64,000 nt of DNA from Candidatus Kryptoniota bacterium. GTDB taxonomy: Bacteria; Bacteroidota; Ignavibacteria; Kryptoniales; JAKASW01. Positions within the stretch are counted from its first letter, which is position 1, and each line of letters begins with the position of its first letter. The stretch is taken from positions 1 to 64,000 of the forward strand of contig JAHECO010000006.1 of the NCBI GenBank assembly GCA_024641705.1, given 5' to 3'. The translations under genes were made by a program, and so were the position numbers. The notes under the pieces were generated by a model. The model had not been told where the DNA came from. It saw only the letters and a program-made list of their open reading frames with translations, and ran no database searches. Positions 44,842-53,673 of the stretch are shown here, in pieces.

Positions 44842-47028
44842 ATGTTCGGTCTTCATTTGGCAGACATAGCTGTAATCGCTGCCTATTTCCTGGCACTGAT
44901 TGGGATAGGTGTCCGGGCAAGCAAACGGATTAAGAACCAGGAAGATTATCTCTTAGGCGGGAGGAAATTCGGGAAGCTTGTCCAGACATTCGCTAGTTTC
45001 GGACAGGCCACTTCCGCCGACCAGCCTGTCGGAGTCGCGACCACCACTTTTCACAATGGAGCCGCAGGAACATGGAGTTCGTTGCTGTTGGTATTTTTTA
45101 CGCCCGTGTTCTGGATTACATCGCCATGGCTGCGCAGGATGAGGCTGCTGACGATGGGGGATTTTTATGAGGAGAGATACGGCTCAAAGAATATGGCAGC
45201 AACGTATGCGATAGTTGCCACTGTCGGTATGATGGGATTGCTTTCTGTCGGTTACACCGCAATGAGCAAAACGATATTGGCAATTACTCCCAAGGAAGTT
45301 TCCGAGTATACGGTCAAAGAAAAGAAAGAATACGCTAAAGCCCAGGAACTGAACAAACTGGAGGAGAAAAATTTCGCCTCTCTGAACAACGCCGACAAGG
45401 CACGCCTGAGCCAACTACGTCTTTTGAGTCCGCAGAGCGATTTTTCGTATAACAGCGAATCGATGCTGGTCTGGCTCGTGTGCTTGGTCACCATCTTCTA
45501 CGCTGCGATAGGAGGATTGGAAGCGGCCTTCTATACGGACATGCTGCAGGGAACTTTCATCATTATCCTGTCGATTATTCTAATACCTTTTTCATGGCTG
45601 AAGATTTCTCGCTTGTACGATAACGGGCATATGGCATCAGCGCTGAGAATTCTTCATCAAAAACTACCCGAATCGTTCTTTCAAATATTCGGCTCGCCGA
45701 GCCTGATAGATTTCACGTGGTATTTCATTATTGCCGCTTCACTTGTCGCAGGCATAACCGTGGTAACCCAGCCGAACCAGCTGGTCACCAATGCCGCGGC
45801 AAAGGATGAACATGCTGCCCGGTTGGGTTTCGTAAGCGGCGTGTTCATCAAAAGGTTTTGTACGATTCTATGGGGTGTGGTCGGCCTTTCTGCTATCCTG
45901 CTTTACTCCGGGAAAGTGCAGGACTCCGATTTGATATGGGGATACGCCACGCACGATCTCTTGGGGCCGGTCGGGTTCGGACTGATTGGTTTGATGGTTG
46001 CTTCAATGATGGCTGCTTTGATGTCGGCGGCGAGCGCCCTGATGCTTACAGTGTCAGGCTTGTTGCTGCACAACATATATCGCCCTTTGGTTAAGGATAG
46101 AAGTGAAAGACACTATGTTTGGGCCGGAAGGATTTTTGGCGGATTGTTCCTGGTCGGCGGGGCTACTATTGCTCTTCAATTCAATAATATATTTGAACTA
46201 CTAAAATTCATTTGGGCGTTCTTCGTGATTTTCGCCGCCGCGTTCTGGCTTGGCTTGAAATGGCGGCGAGCTAACAGGCAGGGGGCATGGTTTTCTATTA
46301 TAGCGACACTATTTGTCTTTTACGTCTTCCCTCTCCTTCTGCCCGCTGTGTTTCCTTCCCTGAGATTCGACAAGAGCATGCTTCTGGAAACCCATCCGCG
46401 TCCGGTCTTGCGTACATATATGGCCAGCGAAATTGATGTCGAACAGAGGAACAAAGAGATTGCGAGTTGGCAGGAGTTGGATTCTTTGCACAAAGCAATT
46501 GGCGTGTGTCCGCAGGCGTTAAGTGCGGGCGAGAAATTTTCGAAAGAGTATCAATTACCCTCGAAAGCGATTTTCTGGTCGAAGCAACCTTCCCTGAACA
46601 AGGATGGCGTTATGGAAGCGCGCGGTTATCTTTATCCGGAGCTCATCTTGCTTCAGTCACTTGGCCTCAATCTTCAAAGAGAACCGTATGCTGTCAGCGA
46701 GACCATTACAATGTTGATTCCGCTTGTGTTTCCGTTCCTGATCCTGATCATCGTCTCATTGTTGACCCCCCGAAATGACGATAAGGTAACCGAACGATTT
46801 TTCCTGAAGATGCGAACGAAGGTCAGAGGCCTGGGGCCTGTTGTAGATGCAAGCGATGTAATGACAGCATTCAGTAATCCCGAAATGACTAAGAAGTTGT
46901 TGTTGTTCCCCAAATCAAACTTGGAAATTTATAGATGGAATAAGCAGGATCTTGTCGGCTTCCTGATATCAATTGTCATCGTATTCATAGTCCTTGGCAC
47001 GTTGTTCGCCGTAGTGACAATCTATTAG
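44842..47028 (+). CDS. Sodium:solute symporter (SSS family)
   Basis: This 728-residue inner-membrane transporter of about 14-15 helices starts LADIAVIAAYFLALIGIGVR. SSS signatures include EDYLLGGRKFGKLVQTFAS, the sodium-site region GLMVASMMAALMSAASALML and VTQPNQLVTNAAAKDEHAA. It is longer than the usual 500-550 residues because of a hydrophilic, coiled insertion at about 155-205 and a long loop at about 510-600. The neighbouring GH28 and GH27 enzymes and the iol operon suggest an uptake substrate such as a galacturonide, a small oligosaccharide or inositol; known family members include sugar and myo-inositol carriers. Confidence 0.93.
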   Translation: MFGLHLADIAVIAAYFLALIGIGVRASKRIKNQEDYLLGGRKFGKLVQTFASFGQATSADQPVGVATTTFHNGAAGTWSSLLLVFFTPVFWITSPWLRRMRLLTMGDFYEERYGSKNMAATYAIVATVGMMGLLSVGYTAMSKTILAITPKEVSEYTVKEKKEYAKAQELNKLEEKNFASLNNADKARLSQLRLLSPQSDFSYNSESMLVWLVCLVTIFYAAIGGLEAAFYTDMLQGTFIIILSIILIPFSWLKISRLYDNGHMASALRILHQKLPESFFQIFGSPSLIDFTWYFIIAASLVAGITVVTQPNQLVTNAAAKDEHAARLGFVSGVFIKRFCTILWGVVGLSAILLYSGKVQDSDLIWGYATHDLLGPVGFGLIGLMVASMMAALMSAASALMLTVSGLLLHNIYRPLVKDRSERHYVWAGRIFGGLFLVGGATIALQFNNIFELLKFIWAFFVIFAAAFWLGLKWRRANRQGAWFSIIATLFVFYVFPLLLPAVFPSLRFDKSMLLETHPRPVLRTYMASEIDVEQRNKEIASWQELDSLHKAIGVCPQALSAGEKFSKEYQLPSKAIFWSKQPSLNKDGVMEARGYLYPELILLQSLGLNLQREPYAVSETITMLIPLVFPFLILIIVSLLTPRNDDKVTERFFLKMRTKVRGLGPVVDASDVMTAFSNPEMTKKLLLFPKSNLEIYRWNKQDLVGFLISIVIVFIVLGTLFAVVTIY

Positions 47029-47066
47029 TCGAACATCAATAAAAGTTCAATGAAGGATTGAGGCCC

Positions 47067-48467
47067 ATGAAAAGTTCAGTCTATTTCAGAATCGTCTTGT
47101 TGCTTTTATCGGGTCTGCTCCTGAATGCATATGCTCACGGTAGGCATGAGGCAAGGTCCCCTGCAAGTGAAGTTGTAGCCCCAACCCCGCCGATGGGGTG
47201 GAACAGTTATGATGCGTTTGGAAGTACCGTCAACGAATCCCAATTCAAAGCTGAAGTTGATTTCCTGAAAGCCAATCTGCTTCAATATGGCTGGAAGTAT
47301 GCGGTCATTGACTATTTATGGTTCAATCCGACCGGCGGACCGAACATTCATCTTCACAAGGACGGGCGGCCGACAGATTCATTAGCTATGGATGAATATG
47401 GAAGGCTCCTGCCCGCCGTCAATCGCTTCCCATCGGCAGCGGGTGGCAATGGGTTCAAACCGCTTGCCGATTATACCCACAGCATGGGCCTCAAGTTCGG
47501 CATTCACATAATGCGCGGAATTCCAAAGCAGGCGTACTGGGACAATGCGCCCGCGAAAGGCTCAGCATACACAGCTCGCGAGGCCGCGGATACTTCCTCG
47601 TCCGACCTGTGCGTGTGGAATAACAGCATGTATGGTCTGGACCCTGACAAACCTGGAGCGCAGGCGTATTATAATTCAATTTTCGATCTCTACGCGAAAT
47701 GGGGAGTCGACCTTGTCAAAGTCGACGATATTGCACATCCTTATCGCAATGGTGAAATAGAAATGATACGCAGAGCCATCGACCAATGTGGAAGGCCGAT
47801 GGTCCTGAGTCTGTCTCCCGGCGAAGCGCCGATATCTGAGGCCGAGAATCTTCTGAAGAATGCGAATATGTGGCGAATATCGGGTGACATGTGGGATACG
47901 TGGAAGAAACTGGAACACAATTTTGAATTGTTGAACAAATGGTCTCCCTACATTAAGAAGGATCATTGGCCGGACGCGGACATGCTCCCCATCGGGCATC
48001 TATCGATAAAGAATTCTTCGGTTGGCGCCGAACGGATGTCCAAGTTCACGAAAGATGAAATGTACACGCTCCTGACTCTCTGGTCAATTGCGCGTTCTCC
48101 CCTGATTATGGGAGGTGAACTGCTGACCAGTCCGAGATGGGTTATCTCTTTGCTGCAGAACAGGGAGGTCATCGCGGTTGACCAGCACAGCACTGACAAC
48201 CACCAGGTATTCCGGAACGACAGCGAAGCGGCGTGGGTGGCTCACGGCCCGACCGCCGGCATAAGATATGTAGCACTGTTCAACCTGGAAGACACGGCGC
48301 AAACCATCGATTTCAAATTTGATTCAGCCGCCGGCTTCAAGGGCACGTTCAGTGTCCGGGATTTATGGAAGGGCGAAGATATAGGTACTGCTGAAGCGCA
48401 TGTGAGCACCACGATAGGTGCGCATGGCGCGGTCCTGTATAAATTGGGGAAAGAACAATCCAGGTAA
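47067..48467 (+). CDS. GH27 alpha-galactosidase-like enzyme
   Basis: This enzyme of about 466 residues has a signal peptide (RIVLLLLSGLLLNAYAHG). GH27 features are PPMGWNSYDAFGSTVNE, GLKFGIHIMRGIPKQAYWDN, the nucleophile aspartate near residue 220 in GVDLVKVDDIAHPY and the acid/base region RISGDMWDTW near 271-280. A beta-sandwich C-terminal domain follows. The family releases alpha-galactose from galactans or galactinol, or beta-L-arabinopyranose. I prefer the ATG at 47067 (GGATTGAGG before it) over the in-frame TTG at 47058. Periplasmic or surface action is expected. Confidence 0.92.
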   Translation: MKSSVYFRIVLLLLSGLLLNAYAHGRHEARSPASEVVAPTPPMGWNSYDAFGSTVNESQFKAEVDFLKANLLQYGWKYAVIDYLWFNPTGGPNIHLHKDGRPTDSLAMDEYGRLLPAVNRFPSAAGGNGFKPLADYTHSMGLKFGIHIMRGIPKQAYWDNAPAKGSAYTAREAADTSSSDLCVWNNSMYGLDPDKPGAQAYYNSIFDLYAKWGVDLVKVDDIAHPYRNGEIEMIRRAIDQCGRPMVLSLSPGEAPISEAENLLKNANMWRISGDMWDTWKKLEHNFELLNKWSPYIKKDHWPDADMLPIGHLSIKNSSVGAERMSKFTKDEMYTLLTLWSIARSPLIMGGELLTSPRWVISLLQNREVIAVDQHSTDNHQVFRNDSEAAWVAHGPTAGIRYVALFNLEDTAQTIDFKFDSAAGFKGTFSVRDLWKGEDIGTAEAHVSTTIGAHGAVLYKLGKEQSR

Positions 48468-48961
48468 CACATATATCGAAGGTGGCATTCGCTCACACTT
48501 GTTCCCAGCTAAACAGGAGTACTCAGAGGATGTCATTGAAACAGAGTTGCCGGGAATTGCCTGCACCGGGAGTAAGTTTGATTAGAAATGGTTAACACGA
48601 TGGGAGTTATAAAATGAAGCGAGTCTTCATATGGGCCCGGAATACAATTCTGCAGCGGAAACTTCCTGGACCGCTTCCAAAAGGCAGGGGCGGGGCAGCG
48701 TGCAAATTCAGGACAGTTCTCCCGCACGAAACCCATCCGCCACGCTTCTGCCCAGACATAAAAACGATTTGGCCACAATTTTCAAATTCTCCTTACTGAA
48801 GCAGCTTCCGCGCCAGCAGCCGGAAAAGAGCTTCAAGCTCCCTACCAACGGCCTAAGGCAGGGAAGAAGTCGACAGCGGTGGATATCGGTAGATGATCTT
48901 ACGCCGTTGCCCAGAGAGGCCGCGATAGTCATTAATCTCATAAAGTCTGGGTTGTTCGATT
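48468..48961. other. Gene-poor stretch with probable decayed coding remnants
   Basis: No intact gene is evident. A good-looking ribosome-binding site (ACAGGAGT) before an ATG at 48529 leads only to a frame of about 21 residues. The frame 48631-48978 ends exactly over the araA-like start, as an upstream operon gene would, but its residues match nothing I recognise. The stretch is best read as a rearrangement scar. Confidence 0.35.
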
Positions 48962-49111
48962 ATGATAGACCTGAGTAAATACGGGGTATGGTTTGTAACG
49001 GGAAGCCAACACCTATACGGGCCCGAGACATTGAAGCAAGTCGACAAAGATTCGGAAGGGATAGTCAACGGATTGAACAGATCGGGGATCATCCCAATCA
49101 GGATAGTGTTC
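48962..49111 (+). pseudogene. araA: N-terminal fragment of L-arabinose isomerase
   Basis: The first 50 codons read [20 protein letters not shown], then [20 protein letters not shown] and GIIPIRIVF, which is the conserved AraA N-terminus. After about 49111 the frame continues for 30 codons of basic, unrelated residues and stops, and the remaining 450 or so residues of the isomerase are absent. This is a 3'-truncated gene. It shows that an arabinose operon once stood here and was cut just upstream of the second LacI regulator. Confidence 0.85.
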
Positions 49112-49209
49112 GGCAGGAGACCTGAACGTCGTTTCCGCTTAACGTGCAACCCCACGCTCACAACCTCCCGTAATTTTGATAGGCGTCGCAAGAAATTCTG
49201 ACGAACCTC

Positions 49210-49260
49210 TTGACAAACGGAAATTGTGAAGTTATATTACTGCGCAAATGATTGCGCAGT
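49210..49260 (+). promoter_or_regulatory. Promoter and perfect palindromic operator of LacI regulator 2
   Basis: TTGACA (49210-49215), 17 bases, TATATT (49233-49238) is a near-consensus sigma-70 promoter. Directly after it is a perfect inverted repeat, ACTGCGCAA (49239-49247), ATGA, TTGCGCAGT (49252-49260), placed over the expected transcription start. The core TGCGCAA-N4-TTGCGCA is of the type bound by LacI-family sugar repressors. The LacI gene starts 34 bases later, so this is an autoregulatory site. Confidence 0.85.
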
Positions 49261-49294
49261 CCATTTTTTGCCTTATTTTTGAAACGGAGTTGTA

Positions 49295-50341
49295 GTGGCT
49301 TCAACCTTAGAAGACATCGCGAAGAAGGCCGGCGTGTCAGTATCTACCGTCTCAAGAATCCTGAACAAGAAGTCGAAGAAGTATCGGATTAGCCCCAAGA
49401 CCGAGAGCCTCGTCTTGAACTTAGCTAAGGGCCTCAACTATACCCCCAACCAGTTGGCAAGAGGGCTCAGACTCAAACGAACTCACTCAATTGGCTTGAT
49501 CGTGCCAGACATTTCAAATCCGTTTTTTGCGGCGGTTACACGAGCTGTGCAACGGGCGGCCCACGAAATGGGTTACAGCTTGGTCGTATGCGACACTGAT
49601 GAAGATGAATCACAGGAAATTGCCCACATCAAAGTGCTGAGGAGCAAAGGGGTGGATGGCATGGTCGTTATGCCTGTAGGGCAGAACGGCTCTCATTTAC
49701 AGCAACTTATAAAAGATGGACTGCCGCTTGTTGTTCTTGATCGAATCTTTGACGATCTCCCGTGTGATTCCGTCGTAACCGACAATTATAAGGGGGCTTA
49801 CGAGGCTGTGGATTATCTCGTGAAGAACGGGCATTCCAGGATTGCGCTTATTCAAGGTTTACCGAATACTTACACCAATAAAGGGCGTCTGAACGGATAT
49901 CGTGATGCGCTCAAGGCTAACAACATTGCGCCGGACCCGAGGCTTGTCGTGGGCCGTGACTTCCGGCAAGAAAGTGGTTACGTTGAGACCAAGATCCTCC
50001 TCAGCTTGGAACCTCGTCCTACCGCAATTTTCGCGACGAGCGATCTAATTACACTTGGTTCCCTGGAGGCGATCAATGAAGAGGGTTTGCGTATCCCGCA
50101 AGATTTATCAGTGATAGCATTCGACGATATCGACCACGTGAATTTCTTCAAAACACCTGTGACTACTGTCTCCCAACCAAAGGAAATCATTGGCGAAGTT
50201 GCTATCAAACTGCTGATTGAGAGAATTAAGAACCGTAACAAAGGTGAGTCGAGACGAATTATGTTGAGCCCCAAGCTTGTCGAGCGTAATTCCGTGCTCT
50301 CGCTGGTGAGACCCCAAGTAGTCCAGCTCAATCTTTCATAG
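49295..50341 (+). CDS. LacI-family transcriptional regulator (locus regulator 2)
   Basis: This 348-residue repressor has a GTG start. The helix-turn-helix and hinge read LEDIAKKAGVSVSTVSRILN, followed by YTPNQLARGLRLKRTHSIGL. The effector domain has IGLIVPDISNPFFAAVTRAV, VDGMVVMPVG and VIAFDDIDHVNFFKTPVTTV. It is the likely ligand-controlled repressor of the TGCGCAA-N4-TTGCGCA sites before itself and before the lipoprotein/ABC importer unit. The effector is probably the sugar carried by that importer. Confidence 0.95.
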   Translation: MASTLEDIAKKAGVSVSTVSRILNKKSKKYRISPKTESLVLNLAKGLNYTPNQLARGLRLKRTHSIGLIVPDISNPFFAAVTRAVQRAAHEMGYSLVVCDTDEDESQEIAHIKVLRSKGVDGMVVMPVGQNGSHLQQLIKDGLPLVVLDRIFDDLPCDSVVTDNYKGAYEAVDYLVKNGHSRIALIQGLPNTYTNKGRLNGYRDALKANNIAPDPRLVVGRDFRQESGYVETKILLSLEPRPTAIFATSDLITLGSLEAINEEGLRIPQDLSVIAFDDIDHVNFFKTPVTTVSQPKEIIGEVAIKLLIERIKNRNKGESRRIMLSPKLVERNSVLSLVRPQVVQLNLS

Positions 50342-50384
50342 CCACAAATTCGCTCTTTTCGTACAGGAGAAGCAATAGCTGTGA

Positions 50385-50402
50385 TGCACAATCGTTTGCG
50401 TA
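50385..50402 (+). promoter_or_regulatory. Second copy of the regulator-2 operator, before the ABC importer unit
   Basis: TGCACAA-TCGT-TTGCGTA has the same 7-4-7 layout as the palindrome at 49239-49260 and differs from its core at two half-site positions only. It sits 90 bases before the lipoprotein start chosen here. No good -35/-10 pair is visible around it. It supports the idea that the operon is controlled by LacI regulator 2 and that the upstream in-frame codons are leader, not coding sequence. Confidence 0.65.
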
Positions 50403-50491
50403 ACAACCTGGCGAAACCCGCAGGACGACGTGTTTTAACGGGTTTTTCTGGTTTCCAACTTTCGTTTGCGCACTTACACGGGAAGACTGCC

Positions 50492-51346
50492 ATGAGGAAA
50501 CCTCTCGAGTTTTTGTTGGTTGCAGCCCTTTTTTCTGCTTTTTCGCTCAGTTGCAACAACCAGAGCAATACCCTGGCGCCATATGTCGGAGCAAGAGGGC
50601 TGCGGATGGTCACGGTGACCCAGAATTTTACGCCTGACATCCAATGGCTCGGCGGCCGCGTCGCCGCGGTCGGGGTCAACAGGGGGACCAGGGCGTCAAT
50701 GGACTCGACATTGGTCTGGCTTATGGATGCTCCGACAGATAGCATCACTTACAAAAGCTCATCCTATGTGACTTATGGATCTGTCACTGATAAAAGCAAA
50801 ATCCAGTCGTTGGGAGGGACATACCAAGACAGCCTCAATAATGAGGCCACCTATACATTCTGGATTGCGACAACGGACGCATTTAATGCCAACCTTGACT
50901 CCTCGAGCAGAACAGAGTTCAGCTTTGCCGACACTACATTAAGTATGCAGTTGTATTTAAGAGGGACTGCGGGTGGCGAAACCGACTCTCAGGGCAACCT
51001 CGCCACTACTCTGGCAATCTTGCACGAGCAAACCCTTCTGTCTGACAAATACGTCATCGAATGGACTCCTGCCACGCATGCATACCGAAGAATAGGCATC
51101 AACGCGGCATCGTTTGGGTCCTTTACTAATCTTGTCTGGCATGTTGTTACACCGGACTCAGTACCCGACAATATAGTGTCTCCTGTTGTTATTGGAGTCC
51201 CTCCCCCCGGTACACAGGAGGCTGTACCATGGTCCGGATTTCAGAAAGGTCAGGTATACATGGTCTGGATGGTGGACAGCACTTGGAACGGTAGCTTTGC
51301 ACCTTCTTCTCAGGGATATGCATGGTACAGAATCTTTGCCTTCTAA
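50492..51346 (+). CDS. Uncharacterised lipoprotein of the ABC importer operon
   Basis: This protein of about 284 residues is not one I recognise. It has a signal peptide with a lipobox (LEFLLVAALFSAFSLSC at residues 5-21). The mature part is rich in beta-strand residues, threonine and serine, with segments such as WLMDAPTDSITYKSS, ATYTFWIATTDAF and QVYMVWMVDSTW, suggesting one or two immunoglobulin-like domains. I start it at 50492 because this begins the signal peptide; the frame is open from 50381, but that part overlaps the operator. It precedes the ABC binding-protein gene by 31 bases and may be a surface sugar-binding or accessory lipoprotein. Confidence 0.7.
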   Translation: MRKPLEFLLVAALFSAFSLSCNNQSNTLAPYVGARGLRMVTVTQNFTPDIQWLGGRVAAVGVNRGTRASMDSTLVWLMDAPTDSITYKSSSYVTYGSVTDKSKIQSLGGTYQDSLNNEATYTFWIATTDAFNANLDSSSRTEFSFADTTLSMQLYLRGTAGGETDSQGNLATTLAILHEQTLLSDKYVIEWTPATHAYRRIGINAASFGSFTNLVWHVVTPDSVPDNIVSPVVIGVPPPGTQEAVPWSGFQKGQVYMVWMVDSTWNGSFAPSSQGYAWYRIFAF

Positions 51347-51377
51347 CTCATTTGTAATGAGCACGAGAGGCTTATAA

Positions 51378-52694
51378 TTGAAAAAAGCATTGATAATTCT
51401 TGCGGCCGTTGGCTTGACTCTTCAGTCAGGATGCGGAAAGAAGACAGAGCAAAATCCTGGTACGAAGGGAAAAGTGACTATAACCTTCTGGCATAGCTTC
51501 GTTTCATCCACCGTGCCGGCACTTGATACACTAATCGCGACCTTCGAGAGGGAGAATCCAAAGATAGTGATTAATGCTCAATATGTGCCGACCGGTGATG
51601 CCCTCGTCCAAAAACTCATAACAAGTGTACAGAGTAATACTGCCCCTGATATCTCGTGGATACATTCTGATTTTCTCCAATACTTGGTGGAAGCAAACGC
51701 TATTTATCCCATGAAGACGTTCATTGATGGGCATGATAGTCTGACGGCTGAAGACATGACGGACATCTATCCGCCACTTCTTCAGGCAGCATCCTGGCGT
51801 GGTACGCTATACAGCATGCCGATGGAGGCAACGGATCTCGCGATAATATATAACAAAGATATGTTCCGAAAAGTCGGTCTTAATCCGGAGCGCGGGCCCC
51901 AGACATGGCAGGAACTGGTAGATTACGCAAAGAAGCTCACTGTCAAGGTCGGCGATTCCCGGCAGATTGGATTCTTCGTGCCGGTATACCCGGCTGCCGG
52001 CCCGCTCGGTGCGTGGATGGAGTGGCAGTGGATGCCGTTCCTATGGCAAGGCGGTGGCGATGTCATTAATCCGTCGCAGACACAGATCCTAGTGGATAAT
52101 CCGGGAGGTGTCCAGTCGCTGGCCTTGTGGAAACAGATCTATAATTTCCAGGATCAGAGCAGGTTCACTGTCGATTACGACGCGGCGTTCGTTTCGCAGC
52201 AGGTCGCAATGATATTGGACGGCCCATGGGATCTTCCACGTTATCAAAAAATTCTCACAAATTTTAATTGGGGTGTGGTGCCTCTCCCCGCCGGGCCTGC
52301 AGGCCGGGCGACTATAATGGGAGGAGAGTATCTCGCGATATTCAGGCAGACCAAATATCCGCAACAGGCGTGGACGTTTGTGAAATGGCTACTGAGACCC
52401 GAAGTGCAGGCGCTGTGGTCCATGAAGTCCGGTTATTTGCCGGTTCGCAGAGCTGTGATGAATCTTAAGGGCTACCAGGAATTCCTGAAGGCTCACCCCA
52501 GATTTGCTGTGTATGTGAATGAGCTCAAATACGGCCGAAGCCCGCGTTCGATTGACTACAGTGGACTCGAGATTACCCGTAATATTGCCGAGGCAATTGA
52601 AAAGGCAACTCTCGGGAACTCGGATCCGAAGAAGGCTCTGGACGTGGCGGCAGAGAATTCCAACAAGTTGCTTCAAGCGGGCGGAGGAAATTGA
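51378..52694 (+). CDS. ABC transporter sugar-binding lipoprotein (family 1 extracellular)
   Basis: This 438-residue binding protein starts with TTG and has a lipoprotein signal (ALIILAAVGLTLQSGCGK). Family features are VTITFWHSFVSSTVPALDTL, the sugar-binding lobe linker TAPDISWIHSDFLQYL, LYSMPMEATDLAIIYNKDMF and AMILDGPWDLP. The late segment AWTFVKWLLRPEVQALWS is typical of the MalE/UgpB group. It would deliver an oligosaccharide to the two permeases encoded next. The bound sugar is not readable. Confidence 0.95.
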   Translation: MKKALIILAAVGLTLQSGCGKKTEQNPGTKGKVTITFWHSFVSSTVPALDTLIATFERENPKIVINAQYVPTGDALVQKLITSVQSNTAPDISWIHSDFLQYLVEANAIYPMKTFIDGHDSLTAEDMTDIYPPLLQAASWRGTLYSMPMEATDLAIIYNKDMFRKVGLNPERGPQTWQELVDYAKKLTVKVGDSRQIGFFVPVYPAAGPLGAWMEWQWMPFLWQGGGDVINPSQTQILVDNPGGVQSLALWKQIYNFQDQSRFTVDYDAAFVSQQVAMILDGPWDLPRYQKILTNFNWGVVPLPAGPAGRATIMGGEYLAIFRQTKYPQQAWTFVKWLLRPEVQALWSMKSGYLPVRRAVMNLKGYQEFLKAHPRFAVYVNELKYGRSPRSIDYSGLEITRNIAEAIEKATLGNSDPKKALDVAAENSNKLLQAGGGN

Positions 52695-52751
52695 GATCAG
52701 CGATGCGAGAACTAACCGTGAGAACAACTTTGGCGCGCAGAGTTTAATAAA

Positions 52752-53657
52752 ATGAATCTTCGCCCAAACATGGAAAAGAGAGGCAAAAGAAGTGACGGAA
52801 GGAGCGCTTTCTTCTTCCTCTTGCCAACTCTAGTGATCTTTTCTGCATTCATTCTTATTCCGGTCGTCTTTTCATTCTTCCTTAGTTTCCAAAAATGGAA
52901 CATGTTCAGCCAGACCACACGGTATGTCGGATTCGACAATTATCTGAGAGCTCTCAGCTCAGCAGACTTCTGGGCGGTTCTTAAGAACACCTTTGTATAT
53001 ACTCTCGGAACCGTTCCCCTGAATATGCTTCTGTCCCTTGGAGCGGCAATGCTAATAAGCAAGAAGATTGCAGGGAAGAAGTTCCTGCGAACTGCTTTTT
53101 TCGCTCCCGTGGTGGTATCTCCCGTGGCCGCAGCCGTTATCTGGAGATGGATATATGAGCCTAATTTTGGCATTCTGAATTACGTCCTTCATTTCTTTGG
53201 GGTTCCCGCAATTAATTGGCTAAACGATCCGACGGCTGCAATGTTTGCTTTGATTGTGATGGGGGTCTGGAAGACAATGGGCGTGAATATGGTCCTATTT
53301 TCAGCAGGCCTTGACGGAATTCCGAACCAGTACTACGAGGCGGCCGAAATTGATGGTGCAGGTCCCTGGCGAAGGTTCTGGAGAATAACTTTGCCGCTTT
53401 TGGCACCAACGACTTTCTTCATATTGGTAATGTCTATGATAGGTTCGTTCCAGGTCTTTGATTTGGTTTACGTGCTGACGTCCGGCGGCCCGTTGGGATC
53501 CACCAAAGTATTGGTTTTCTACATCTACGAAGAGGCCTTCAAGTATTTCGACATGGGCTATGCTTCTGCGCTTGCCTATGTCCTGTTTGCAATAATGTTC
53601 GTGTTGACCCTCATGCAAGTAAAGTTCATGAAGAAACGAGTTGATTTTGCCGTATAG
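52752..53657 (+). CDS. ABC sugar permease, MalF/UgpA-like
   Basis: This 301-residue inner-membrane permease has six helices. It begins with a basic tail then FFFLLPTLVIFSAFILIPVV. The EAA loop that contacts the ATPase is visible as QYYEAAEIDGAGPWRRFWRI near residues 196-216. It pairs with the MalG-like permease encoded 16 bases downstream. No ATPase gene occurs in the operon, so a shared MsmK/UgpC-type ATPase encoded elsewhere must drive it. Confidence 0.95.
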   Translation: MNLRPNMEKRGKRSDGRSAFFFLLPTLVIFSAFILIPVVFSFFLSFQKWNMFSQTTRYVGFDNYLRALSSADFWAVLKNTFVYTLGTVPLNMLLSLGAAMLISKKIAGKKFLRTAFFAPVVVSPVAAAVIWRWIYEPNFGILNYVLHFFGVPAINWLNDPTAAMFALIVMGVWKTMGVNMVLFSAGLDGIPNQYYEAAEIDGAGPWRRFWRITLPLLAPTTFFILVMSMIGSFQVFDLVYVLTSGGPLGSTKVLVFYIYEEAFKYFDMGYASALAYVLFAIMFVLTLMQVKFMKKRVDFAV

Positions 53658-53673
53658 GTCAGAGCAATAGGAA

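Noticed and set aside
48631-48978. 115-residue frame ending over the araA start
   Set aside because: It matches no family I know and has no ribosome-binding site; kept only as a possible remnant.
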